Assembly (NCBI GenBank): GCA_007844125.1
Contig: CM017570.1
Location: 48,518,212-48,582,211 of the forward strand
Source of the DNA: Sinonovacula constricta
Lineage: Eukaryota > Mollusca > Bivalvia > Cardiida > Solecurtidae
DNA length: 64,000 nucleotides
Direction of reading: 5' to 3'
The number at the start of each line of letters is the position of its first letter. Position 1 is the first letter of the stretch. Below, piece after piece: positions 38,331 to 49,139 of this stretch. The translations under genes were made by a program, and so were the position numbers. The notes under the pieces are model-generated. The model made no database searches, was not told the origin of the DNA, and saw nothing but the letters and a program-made list of their open reading frames with translations.

Positions 38331-39045
38331 TGTAAATACCTTTGTCCTGAGCCTTTTCAAATTTTGGTATATGTTGGAATGCTCAAAGGACTTTGTCATA
38401 TATTTTTATTCATGATCACAACACTGTTTCTTATGCAGTGTGGCGGTCGTAAAAATGTTCCCGTGCATGCAATCTATGTTTTCATATAATTCATCCTATA
38501 TGGATTGTTGTGTATATTTCTTTTAATGGACACTGGACTTTGCTTCCTCAATTCCATCTTCAAATGAACATGATGCTATATCCAGTATATATTTACTCTT
38601 CTCTAGTCATTTTTTGTTGATTAGAAGCTGATTTCCTCTACAATTAAAACTTTTTTTGTAAAAAGTAATAGCCCTCACCCTTCTAAACACGATGCGGACA
38701 TTATTTTTCAATGATGTCATAACTTTCGTCATCATTTATCTTAGAAAACGTCAGCACCTGGACATTTTTATTTAAATAGATCAATTTTCGTTTCATTGCT
38801 TGCATCTGAGAAACCCATCAGCAAACGCGAAGATAGAGCTCTGTAAAACTGGCTTAAGCACCGTAATCGGTCCATATTGCCGACTGACCGTTCCATGGTG
38901 GTAAGTGTTGGTTTTAATCTATTTGTTAAATGACTCATCACATATTTGTTCTTTTACATTTGGCTTGCATCTGAATACCTTTGTACTCCGCCTTTTCAAA
39001 TGTTGGTATATGTTTCAATGCTCATAGCTCAAAGGACTTTGTCAT
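38331..39045. repeat. Direct repeat pair (about 75-bp module)
   Basis: The module at 38331-38402 (AATACCTTTGTC..CCTTTTCAAAT, GGACTTTGTCATA) recurs at 38967-39045. A related version occurs at 24165-24240 in the A region, with similar modules near 49750-49810 and 59880-59950 in the B region. The intervening 38400-38960 shows no gene. Confidence 0.65.
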
Positions 39046-39049
39046 AAAA

Positions 39050-39405
39050 TCTTATCGTCGGCTAATTATACGGTTATATCTGTGTGTATCTATTTTTAGA
39101 CATAGCTCTATATCGGTTACTTGTACGACCTTAAACCTCAATGCAGGTAGTTTATATAGCCTAATAACACTATTTAGTAAATTATATGTCCGTATCACTT
39201 CATGTCGGCAATAAGTACGACCTTATAACCCCGTGTCGGTAATTTATATGGCCGAACAACTCAACATCCATGACGACAACGTCTACGGCCATATATCTCA
39301 ATATTGGTAACTAAACTCAATGTTGGCAAGTTTAAGGGCATAATATCTCCATAACGGTAAGTTATACGGCCCTAAACCTATATGTCGGTAATTTATACAG
39401 CCCTA
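39050..39405 (+). repeat. About 31-bp minisatellite, about 11 diverged copies
   Basis: Tandem units resemble CTCAATGTCGGTAATTTATA followed by CGGCCTTAAAC. The landmark GTCGGTAA and its variants recur near 39056, 39112, 39143, 39174, 39204, 39234, 39268, 39302, 39325, 39354 and 39386. Frames through it are accidental. Confidence 0.85.
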
Positions 39406-40008
39406 AAGACCATACATACTATCTTTAGAGAACCCGATCAATTAAAACTCAACTTCCCTACTGATATCCTGAAAATAACAATGACAACTAATTAAGACGT
39501 CCCCATTTCTGGGTGTTGAAATCAAAGTCCCGGATTGCTTTGTAGGAATTATTATGAATGAAGCCGTTTCTTCAAAATACAGACAAATGTTGGTCTATAG
39601 TTATATTGTCAAATAAAATCGTTTAAAGTGATTTTAAAGAAATGGATTATTTTATTTTAAACAGTATTTGCTTTAACTAGTCATTTCTTTAAAAAATACT
39701 GATCATGCTGCTGTCATTGTAATCCAGTATAACACGCAAACTTCTCTCGTATAACCAAAGTCCCCTATTGCTGTGCAAGAATAAGCATGTATGTGTGTCC
39801 CCAATTACTTGGAAATTTATACATTACTGCGTGTCCCCGGTGCTGCTGTAAATAATCACATTGTTTCAAATTAAGAAGTTTTAATAATGTTCATCTACAA
39901 ACATTATTGCGATATAAGCTTATAAGACTCAAACTTAAAGAAGTCCACGTTTATACCGGATAAATAACACATTACTTTTTGACACCAAATACATGCATTT
40001 GTGATTGA

Positions 40009-40054
40009 GTGTGTGCGTGCGTGCGCGCGTGCGTGCGTGCGTGTGTGTGTGCGT
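40009..40054 (+). repeat. GTGC/GTGT simple repeat
   Basis: Short (GTGC)n and (GT)n tract containing GCGCGCG. It has no coding content. Confidence 0.9.
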
Positions 40055-40832
40055 ATTTTGTACAGATGAGGGCATCACAGAACAGAAGCAGTGACAACAC
40101 ACACAACGGACTCGATAAGTTTACCATGTTGACACTGAAACCATCAACTGAAAAAAAACAAGGTGCATGAGTGATATTAAATAATAATTATTTTAAACAC
40201 ATTTTATATTTTATAGACGAGCCAATTGAAAGAATGCTAGAATAACTACTTATGTTGTATCTACTAAATGACATTACGTAACTGACAGTGAAAGATATTT
40301 AACAGAAACAAGCTTCCATACTTATAACCGTCAAATTGGCAAAAACACGTCTACATAGAATTGTATTTAAGAAATAAGATGAAACATGAACAGTATCAGT
40401 ATTCATGTTGTTTTACCAGTGTGTCGAAATATGAGACAATATTCTAACACTCAGTAAACTTTACCGACTGAGTTTGGGGCGCAGTCCACTGAATTCAAAA
40501 GACCAATAGACATTCGACACCAAAAAATTGCAGGAGCGGCGGTGTTTTTGTTTTCATTTGAAAGACATACAAGTTTACATTACACGCAGTAGATCAGTGT
40601 TTACATTCCTCATGTTTTGTTTTCGACTATGTTTAAAAATTCGATAGCTTTAATGGTCCCGCCACCAACTGCTATGTAAAAACACGATTAGCAGGTGTCT
40701 TTGTGTTATTTAACGTAACCAATAAATGCGCAATATAAATGTAATATTTCGGGTAGATTTCGTTAGATTTCGCCAAAAATCGTGGATAGATGAAAACTAC
40801 AAACGAATACGCATTGTTCAATAATTATATCA

Positions 40833-40920
40833 GGAGAGACAGCCGAGTGGTATGAATGACTGCACAAAGTACTCTTTAATGCGTGATTTTAAAGTATTTG
40901 AATCCGTGTCCATCTAAATT
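40833..40920 (+). pseudogene. tRNA-Ser/Leu-like relic
   Basis: GACAGCCGAGTGGTATGAAT resembles the D-arm and A box of class II tRNAs (GxxGCCGAGTGGTtAAG), and TATTTGAATCCGTGTC resembles a decayed B box (GGGTTCGAATCC) at class II spacing. The B box lacks the conserved GG and TC, so it is unlikely to be functional. It may be a tRNA pseudogene or a SINE head. Confidence 0.4.
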
Positions 40921-42179
40921 TTAGTTTAAGAAGATATAGTCCTTTTCGTTTCGCAATAACACTTTTACTTTATTGTTTTTAAATTTTCTATGTTTTGTCT
41001 TTAACTTCTGTTCTGTATTGTATTATTTAATTACCATTCATTCAATAATCGCACACATCCAACACACAACCCTATAACACAAGTATAAGTGTCGGTGTCA
41101 GCTGCGTCATTCCTTTCTGAAAATACCATCTTTTTGCATGCATGAAAAAAACAGCAATGATTATCAGTACATGTTTAACCTTCAAACTGAATGCTGTTCT
41201 ACTATGCATAACTATGTCCAACATAGTGCTCTATCTGAATAATCATTTTTGTTAAAACACGCTGAAAATTGTAAAACAAATGGTGCTCGCATAACTATAC
41301 AAGTATATACCTTCGCGGGAAACTTTCTATTGATAATTGGTTGAAGGTAAAATAATTGAAAACGGGTATCAGTTTATTTCTTACGTTAAGTCTATGTACA
41401 TTTGACTGGCGTGTGAACACATTTGTATTGTGCCTTTTTCGAGTTTGAATATATCTGTTTTAATATGTGTTGCAGTTTTCATGGAATCCTATATTTGTCC
41501 TTACCTGTACTAGCCAAAAAATGCAAAAAAATGTATACCTTGTGTTTGATATAATACCATTTATAGAGTATTTATTTGTGTGGTCGTTAAGTATCTTAGT
41601 AGAAACAGCATGTATTTATTATGTGTACATTTTAGTATTAACAATGTTAAACACATTAGTTTATCTTCCATGTACACATTGGGTGATCAGAAGGCATACA
41701 CCAGTCTGAAATATAATACTTACGTATCGACGGAGTCAGAAGAATATCTCTCAACACAAAACACCAATCTGATTGCTGTATAGTATGTAATGCAATACAA
41801 AATTATATCAAGAATGAATCATCATAAACACAAATCTGGCGATATTCTATTGGTCATGTACCTAAGCTAGACAGAAATATGAATGAACTGATTGCCATCC
41901 GATAAGTGTGACCTGAGTAATGTGTATAAGTATATCCCAGCGGTAAACTAACAGCAAATGGAATATATGATTTGCCCCTTTGGGACGCCTTAAAAACACC
42001 AATTGGTTATTTCACCTACAAATATACGAGTTTAGGTATCTGTTGATTACATGATTTAAGGATAAATACATTGATATCGGGGTCCATGTTACCAAAGTTA
42101 CAGAAGAATAATAAAACGGTGACTTCATGCGGCTTTAGGCATGGGGGCCCAGTTTAAACAATATTGCCAATCCATTGTT

Positions 42180-42310
42180 GTACTTCAAATATAAGGGTAG
42201 TTCCATGACTGGTTTGCCCGGTGTCAAGATAATGTAATTGGATGTGTAATATGCTATGTGATAACTGCATGCTTTTAATGAAGGCAGTACCTCTATATCA
42301 GCTTCAAGTT
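42180..42310 (+). repeat. Interspersed repeat, copy also at 56500-56640
   Basis: CCATGACTGGTTTGCCCGG and AAGATAATGTAATTGG, then a GCATGCTTTTAATGAAGG block, match CCATGGCTGGGTTCAGATTC, GAGATAATGTAACTAG and GCATGCTATAAAGAGC at 56520-56610. TGGTGGGAC follows both. The family is unidentified. Confidence 0.55.
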
Positions 42311-42551
42311 AAGATAAGCTAGATAAGTGAGATAATTATGGTGGGACGATAGACCCAATACACGTAAAGGAGAATTAACAACCTTGCCTGTTAAGCAGAC
42401 CTGCTGTTTAAGAAACCAATGATATTGGTTTGGTTTATCCGTTTCTTCAAACCACACTTAGGTATATTAAGTATATTGAAATATCTACCAACGAAGGCAT
42501 CGAGCTGACATACCTTTTATTTTATTTCCAATTTCAAAAACGTTGACGTTG

Positions 42552-42584
42552 TTTTTTTTTTTTTTTTTTTTTTTTGTTTTTTTT
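42552..42584 (+). repeat. Poly-T tract
   Basis: About 24 T, one G, then 8 T. It is possibly the antisense poly(A) tail of a retrocopy, but no such body was recognised next to it. Confidence 0.85.
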
Positions 42585-42853
42585 AAAGGAAGTTATGCTT
42601 AACATTGATTTCGGAGCTATGTTTGTACCGTTCACTCATAATCTTTCTTAAAAATATATATCACTTGTAATTTTGAATAAAATCTCTGACTGATTAAACG
42701 GCCGATTGACTTTAAAAGGAAGTATTTCCAATAAATAATCGTAACGTGTTTAAGGACATACCAATTTCAAAACGTGTTGTTAGCGATCACAAAATATACA
42801 TTCGATATGTCAACCTTGTCTCATGGTTTAACGTATATAAATATATACATACG

Positions 42854-42994
42854 AAAACACACACGTAGAAACATGCATGCACACACTTACGCGCACACAC
42901 GTATGAACACATGTGTGCACGTGCACACACATAACACACATGCGCGTACCCGCACACCCCCATCCCTAAACACACATTCATGTACAAATACGTA
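42854..42994 (+). repeat. Imperfect (CA)n-rich tract
   Basis: Irregular ACACAC/GCACAC/ATACAC blocks spread over about 140 bp. Frames on both strands are artefacts. Confidence 0.88.
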
Positions 42995-43816
42995 CACCAT
43001 GGCGACGGTAAAGAATATAGTTTATCGTTTGATGTTTACTTTGTGTGGATATAGTATTTGACAGAAGTAAATTATGCAACTTGTACTACAAGTCATCGAC
43101 AACTAACATAAATCACTATTTTTTTTTTTTAAATACAAAGGTTTCCGATTAAGGAAGGTTTGACATGGTTTGCACCGTTTCTTTAATCGCACAACTACCA
43201 TATTAAAGTGGGAATTTTCACTTCTCTTAAAGGAGGGGTCTTCATACCAGAGTTTGCCATATGGGGTGTATGACCTGTGACAGTGAAATAATGTGCGGAA
43301 TTTGACGTGTTTAATCCATCAAATGCTGACAACTTAAATGAAATACACAATGTATTTAAACATGACGTACAATTGTTTTCGCTTTTTCGAATTACCTTGA
43401 AAAAATGGACTTCTACTTAATAGCAGCAGTCACACTTTTGGAATTGGAGTTCTGCATGTACATACGATCAGGTCGATTGTGCAATTCGTTCCCAAGATAA
43501 CAATACGTTATTATGATTACACATATATTAATAATATTTGTATTGTTTACAGCAACAGTAAAAACAAAATGGTAACTAAATAATTGGTATTGTGCTTCCT
43601 ATGAATGGTGTGTGCATTTCTTATTACCCATAATATAGGTAAGGCATGTTCTAGAATTCGTTTAGTCTTTCCATCGCAGGGGCATACATGACTTATATAC
43701 TTCACTTCTTAAATATAAAGAAGTAATCAACAAAATCCCGCGCATGCATGTGCATTGACAGCAAATCAATGAATATTAAACAACAATCATTACGCTGAGT
43801 GTGGATATGTACATAC

Positions 43817-44136
43817 CTGTGGTCGAGAAGACATACTGGGCATACAACAACATCATGCTGGCGACAGAAATATTCCAGAACCTTGTCCGGATGGTCTTCA
43901 CATTTCTCAGTTAAAATATTCTGCACTCTCTTATCGGTCACACTAAGGACGTTATGCTTGTCATCAAAGTTGTCATGTATTCGTAAACATTCTGAGCACA
44001 TATACTTCTGACAATCAAAACAATAGCGATCTGCATTATTATTCTTATTCGCTTTCAAACACACTGTACACTTGTATTTAATATAATTCTCAGTCGTGGC
44101 ATCCAATCGACCACCGGTCGCCATTTTATTATTCAA
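43817..44136 (-). CDS. TRIM-like protein, exon 1 (tandem B-box zinc fingers)
   Basis: This is the first coding exon, from ATG 44136 to the donor CACAG|GTATGT, giving 106 codons plus two bases. An in-frame ATG at codon 5 (AAAATGG) has better start context. B-box 1 spans residues 23-61: C23-x2-C26, C39-x2-C42, C47-x2-C50, H54 and H61. B-box 2 starts at residue 79: C79-x2-H82, C91-x2-H94, C99-x2-C102, H106. Its last His is supplied by exon 2 (SCKDVKH), which proves the join. There is no RING finger, so this is a B-box/coiled-coil protein of the TRIM class that probably lacks intrinsic E3 ligase activity. Such genes are numerous in bivalves and are often linked to innate responses. The function here is inferred only from domain type. 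Confidence 0.87.
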
Positions 44137-44978
44137 TTGTTCTTGACTGTCGTACAGCGTACTAGGAATGCACTTATCACACGGTTTTTTCTAAAGCAAA
44201 TGCTGTTGGTTGATCCTGATTTTATACAATTAATTGCATATATGTCACAACAAAGCTATGTCCTTAACTGGACTGATTATACACTTTACTTCTGTCGAGC
44301 CAGAGTATAGCAACACATGCAGACCGCTTTGTGATGAAGATTCGTGTTTGAATGTGCAGTATGGAAGGGGATATCCGCCAATATTCTAATTACTATTTCT
44401 AACTTTCAATAAAAGGATTTGTCAATTCAAATGTCACGTTGTAAAATGCAACACCGCGCATGCTAAATACCGCTATCTAATTACATCTTCACTTTTATAT
44501 ATCACAATAAAATGTTCAAATTTCAACGTTACAGTTGAACACTTTCACATTTCCCGCACATACAATTTACAAGTTACAAATCACAGGGCGATAATAATGA
44601 ACACAGTTTACATTTCTAGAATCTAATTAACAAGTTATTTACCAAGAGCAGCAAATCTCTAATGTAAAATGAACACTGCGTAACACCAGTTTAACATTAC
44701 GACGCAAGGGGACGATTCTAACACGGGAATGTCCATCTTTAAATAGAATGTACCGCTTGAACTGGTCCGCGTTCATGTGTACTTTAAAGTTGTGAGTTTT
44801 TACCGACAGAATCAAACATATGCATTGTTATTTTGTGATATATATAACAGCCCCTACACCGCCCACCCTCCCCACATCAACCTCTATGGTCCCGACCTCT
44901 TTCATTTACAGGCATATATCCTGATTTAAGCGAAGTGATCTGAGCTGGCAAACAATATTGTTACCGGTACACAGTTTT
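44137..44978. other. 5' flank of the TRIM-like gene
   Basis: AT-rich, with no convincing TATA box or other element placed relative to a start site. The promoter of the minus-strand gene should lie here. Nothing else is recognised. Confidence 0.4.
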
Positions 44979-45235
44979 GAGTTACAATCCAAGACCTCCT
45001 ACGTAATCAGGTGCTCTACCACCTGGTCTACCTGGGCAGAGAGCTTTTAACCGTCCTTTTTTAGTCAGGCATCAACTGGACTGAGCCATCAGTACCTAGC
45101 CTGTTCCCGAATCATACGGCTCTCTGAAGAATCCCTTATGGCGCCACTAAAATGCTGGAGAATTCCCATCACCGAGGGATCCTGCTCGTGAGGTAGGTGC
45201 TCTAGCAACTGAGTTACAGGGGCACCTGACTCTGG
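44979..45235 (-). mobile_element. SINE-like unit with two tRNA-like heads
   Basis: On the minus strand, TAACTCAGTTGCTAGAGC (45216-45199) and TAGACCAGGTGGTAGAGC (45030-45013) are both good pol III A boxes. GGATTGTAACTC (44990-44979) is a decayed B box for the second. The 170 bp between them are non-coding and more GC-rich than the surroundings. No target duplication was found. This is either a dimeric tRNA-SINE or two SINEs fused or nested. Confidence 0.6.
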
Positions 45236-45239
45236 GGAA

Positions 45240-46375
45240 AGCATACTCTACTTACTACATCACGTACCCCTGTTGATGTAGTTCAATTCCAATGCATTGT
45301 AAGCAAATCCGAATGCGAAACGTCCGATACGTATAATAAATTGGATTGATTGTAGCTTTAAGAAAACAAAGACTTATATGGTACAATTACTTACAGAGTT
45401 TTAATATATACATTAATAACTACTTTGGCAAAATATAACGCGTTCAATTTGACGCCAAATAACGTTGGTTGTTTTCTATTGTATCTCCTTTAAAGAATAA
45501 TTTATGATTATGTTCAATTTTAAACTTAGTGATGTCTATATTTATGTGGTACCGCCACATAGCGTCTGAATGCTGTCAATTCTTAACATGTACATTAGTA
45601 ATTTGTGACTTCAGAATTATGACTTTGAGACTTTTAACTTGTAAATTGTAAGCGAACATAAAACTTGTGACTTGATAATTGTGAATTGAGATTTGTATTT
45701 CCAAATTGTATACGACAAATATGAATTAGATACGTGTAAACACGAACGTGTTTGTGCAAACAAATAGCATATGCAGTGTTGCAATTTGCAAATTACTAAT
45801 TGAATAATGGCGGATATCTCCTTCCATAGTGCAGTGTATACATATACACCTTCTACTGGACTAATGGGTATACGCTTTACTACGATTTAAATTCGATGCT
45901 TACATATGTTCGCAAAGATTATTTTATCAGTATGGGGTTGCTGCGGTCACGGGGATTTGCATAGGTTGTGGTGTAGATGTATATTAATGTTAACCTGTCG
46001 GTCTGAATAAGCATCTACTGTAAGTTAAAACATAAACGATAAGCAAAATAATGGAAATCTCTATTAAGTGCAAAGATAGCTGCTTTATTAAAATACGTTG
46101 AAATTGGAATGTTATCATAGAAATAACAAAACAACTAATGAAACTATAGAGATAATGCACGTATTACATACCACAGTGAAGGGACCTTGAGCATTATAAG
46201 CATACGTCTGCTATCGGTTGCTACAATTCTACCCCAGGGTCAGGAATATATCTACGAGCTATTACTTACAAATAAAAGGTTGCAACTACTCAGTGCGTTG
46301 ACTCACGACCCATCATCGCAAGGGTAAGGAAGTTTCGGAACGAACCGTACCGATATCACGTCATAAGAATAACAT
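45240..46375. other. AT-rich stretch, nothing recognised
   Basis: No gene, RNA or satellite is visible. The block GCGGTCACGGGGATTTGCAT near 45948 weakly recalls the A-unit motif GGTGGTCACGGGGAATCTTA at about 18969. Confidence 0.4.
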
Positions 46376-46721
46376 ATCATCATCATCACTATCATCATAA
46401 TCATCATACATCACCATAATCAACAGCAGCATAAATCATTATCATCATCATAATCACCATACATCACCATAATCAGCAGCATACATCATCATCACCATAA
46501 TCATCATACATCATCATAATCATCATACATCACCATAATCATCAGCAGCATACATCATCATCATCATCATCATCATCATAATCATCATACATTATCAACA
46601 TCATCATTAACGCCACCATCATCATCATCATCATTATCATCATCATTATCATCATCATTATCGCCAGCATCACCACCATACATCATAATCATCATCATCA
46701 TCCTCATGTTACATCATCATT

Positions 46722-46759
<38 letters not shown>

Positions 46760-46823
46760 TATAATCAGTAACATCATCCCCATCATCATAATCATCTTTA
46801 GCATCATCTTCAGCATCATCATC
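46376..46823 (+). repeat. (CAT)n-rich array
   Basis: About 450 bp of imperfect CAT trinucleotide with CATACATCA, CACCATAATCA and AGCAGCATA higher-order blocks. The equivalent position in the B modules at 52468 and 60844 also has CAT arrays. Confidence 0.93.
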
Positions 46824-46899
46824 TTTGTGGAATTGTATTTTGCCTTTTGTATTGTTTGAATGTCTCTTGAAAATCTCATGAAAATGTGCATTATTTAAA

Positions 46900-48000
46900 C
46901 TAGAATCGACTTATTCTACAATACATTCATATACAATACAGCAAGCTACATTTGTTATACCATTTTGAGGATAAAACAAATATGTTTAACAAGATTGTCA
47001 GTTTTAGAACTTTAGAGATCCAGTATGGTATTGATAGGGCAATGCTTTAACATTTGTGTGTTTTAGCTACTATGTGGAAGAAAACCACAGACAATTGTCT
47101 GATAGATCCAAATGCGCACATGATGTCAGGTGGAAGACCTCCCCATATTAATTCCCTCGACCGAATCGGGACGCGAAACCACGCGGAGAGACGCTTTGCA
47201 GTCAGAAAAGTTACATCGGTGACGCTATTACTTCTCCACGGGCGACAATTTGTGTTTAAAGCCAAATCTATTAAAAATATAGTTCAGCATGTTTAACAAT
47301 TAAGTTTACGCCTTTGCCTTAACTCGTATCTGTCATGCTCACATTTTATTACACATTTTTGGTACTGGAGGGTAAACGGTGTCATATCAATCAAGTTTCA
47401 GTTTTAATTGTATAGATATATCCAAAAGTCTTTATTATATATGCATGAAATATGATTTAAAAGTAGCTTTGAAGGATTGATAAAACCTGTGCACAAACTC
47501 AAACATAGGTGATCCAATGTATTATGTTGTTTATGTTAACTTATAAGATACCATAAGATACGATCAAGACCAAAGATTTTCAGTTAAGATATATAATAGG
47601 TGTTTGAGTGTAAAGCTTGTTTGAAAAAGTTATAATATGTGTGTTGGTACATTATGTCGTATGTTATGTATAGAATTTAAAATACTTTACCATATTTGTA
47701 TAATGACCGCTGTGCACGCTTGACTAGTCTTTAAACAATAATAAATGAATATTTCAAATGAATTCCAAAACTCGACTGTACCAGATACCGTTAAAATGTT
47801 ATTATAACAAGTCTGAAATGGTTTAGCTGTAAAGTCGTGTTTGAAGGCTTCAAGTTTCAGATTCTGTAAAATATTGGCTTTTGATTGCATTTGAGAGAGT
47901 ACTGATGATTATGGCGAGGGATTGCAATATAAATTCATTAATTTAACATGATATTGATACTCGTCAGTTAAATTTAGATTTCTCAAGACTATTTGGGAAC
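46900..48000. repeat. B-family module, earliest copy
   Basis: Matches by eye the modules after the CAT arrays at 52577 and 60970. Examples are CAATACAGCAAGCTACATTT (46930) against CAATGCAGTCACTCTACGTT (52673), and ACGCTTGACTAGTC..ATATTTCAAATGAATTCC (47715) against 61230-61290. A SINE interrupts it at 47060. No gene is recognised. Confidence 0.6.
47060..47247 (-). mobile_element. tRNA-derived SINE with 8-bp target duplication
   Basis: It is flanked by ATTTGTGT at 47052-47059 and 47248-47255. On the minus strand the head reads GTCGCCCGTGGAGAAGTAAT (degenerate A box), then CGTGGTTTCGCGTCCCG (B box with one extra T). It is followed by a GC-richer body and a short A-rich 3' end. The open frames on both strands here are by-products. 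It sits in a B-family module that lacks it at the equivalent places near 52750 and 61100. Confidence 0.65.
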
Positions 48001-49139
48001 AAATTGGAAGATACGAGATAAAGCAAATGTTCGTTTTAAATGTAAGTAAATCTTGTTTCATTTACTGCTCAACAGTGGTTATAAATAATATATGTTTTAC
48101 AATATTAGATAACGATTCATTTCAAAGAAGTGTATATAGAGACTAATAAAAAAGAAAAACAGAAGAAGAAGAAGAACAGAACATAGTCAAATCAAAGTAA
48201 AATCTGCCTCGTTCGTGAACGATTTGGGAACGTTTCATTGACAGCTAAATGTTTGACTGGCCCAGCTACACATGACTTACACCTGCGCCCTTTATGAAGT
48301 CATAATGACTTTGCAATTAGCTCAATATTCAGATTTTAAACATTATCCATATAACATTGTTTGCATGATTCCAAGGGTGTTTTGTCGTTTTGATAAGGTT
48401 GCAATTAAGAAGGGGTGAACGACTTTTGTTAATGCCAATGTTCTCACATATATTTACTGTTTCTAATTGTTTTGTACCTAGGCGTTTTTAATGTTTTAAA
48501 TTACCATCATAAGTCCTACCAGATGAACAGCTGCATTGTAATTCTAATGCAAACCGAACTGTATATAAGGCTTATCTAATAAAACGCTCGACATGATTGT
48601 TATCAATAAGTTATCAATAACATAGCTCTGTATTTAAATACATATCGTGTTAAAGTGTCATACGACAATGCCATTGTCTCAAGAAATGTGTGTTGCTTGG
48701 TGGTATTGTACAGGGTAATATAAACAATGCAAAATGTCCGTGTGTGGATAAAGTGTAGACTTAGTAGTATCTAAGACAGTATGAATTTCAGTCTATAAGT
48801 ATTACTTAACGTATGCACGGCTCATTATTTGTTGTGTATTGTACAGACAATCTTACTATTAAAGTACTTATTTTTTATTTTATACCACCTGTAAAGGGTA
48901 CTTTGTCCAGATATCATGCAATAAATCAAATTCTTTACTGGTTTCTGTTAACTTTCTTCATGACACCTAAACTTAACAGTCGCTATTTTTCAGCGATTGG
49001 TCAGACCTATCCTACACAATGCTTTATTCATCTAAAAATATAGGGTTGTTAAGAAACATAATATAAACATGGTTTAATACAATGACAATATAATTTAACA
49101 CTATTTGTAGCGATTGGTGACTTCCTAATAAAGATGTTT
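48000..49139. other. AT-rich stretch, nothing recognised
   Basis: Contains a short AGAAGAAGAAGAAG run near 48160. The 76-codon frame at 48813-49043 matches no family I know and has no conserved paralogue frame. Confidence 0.4.
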
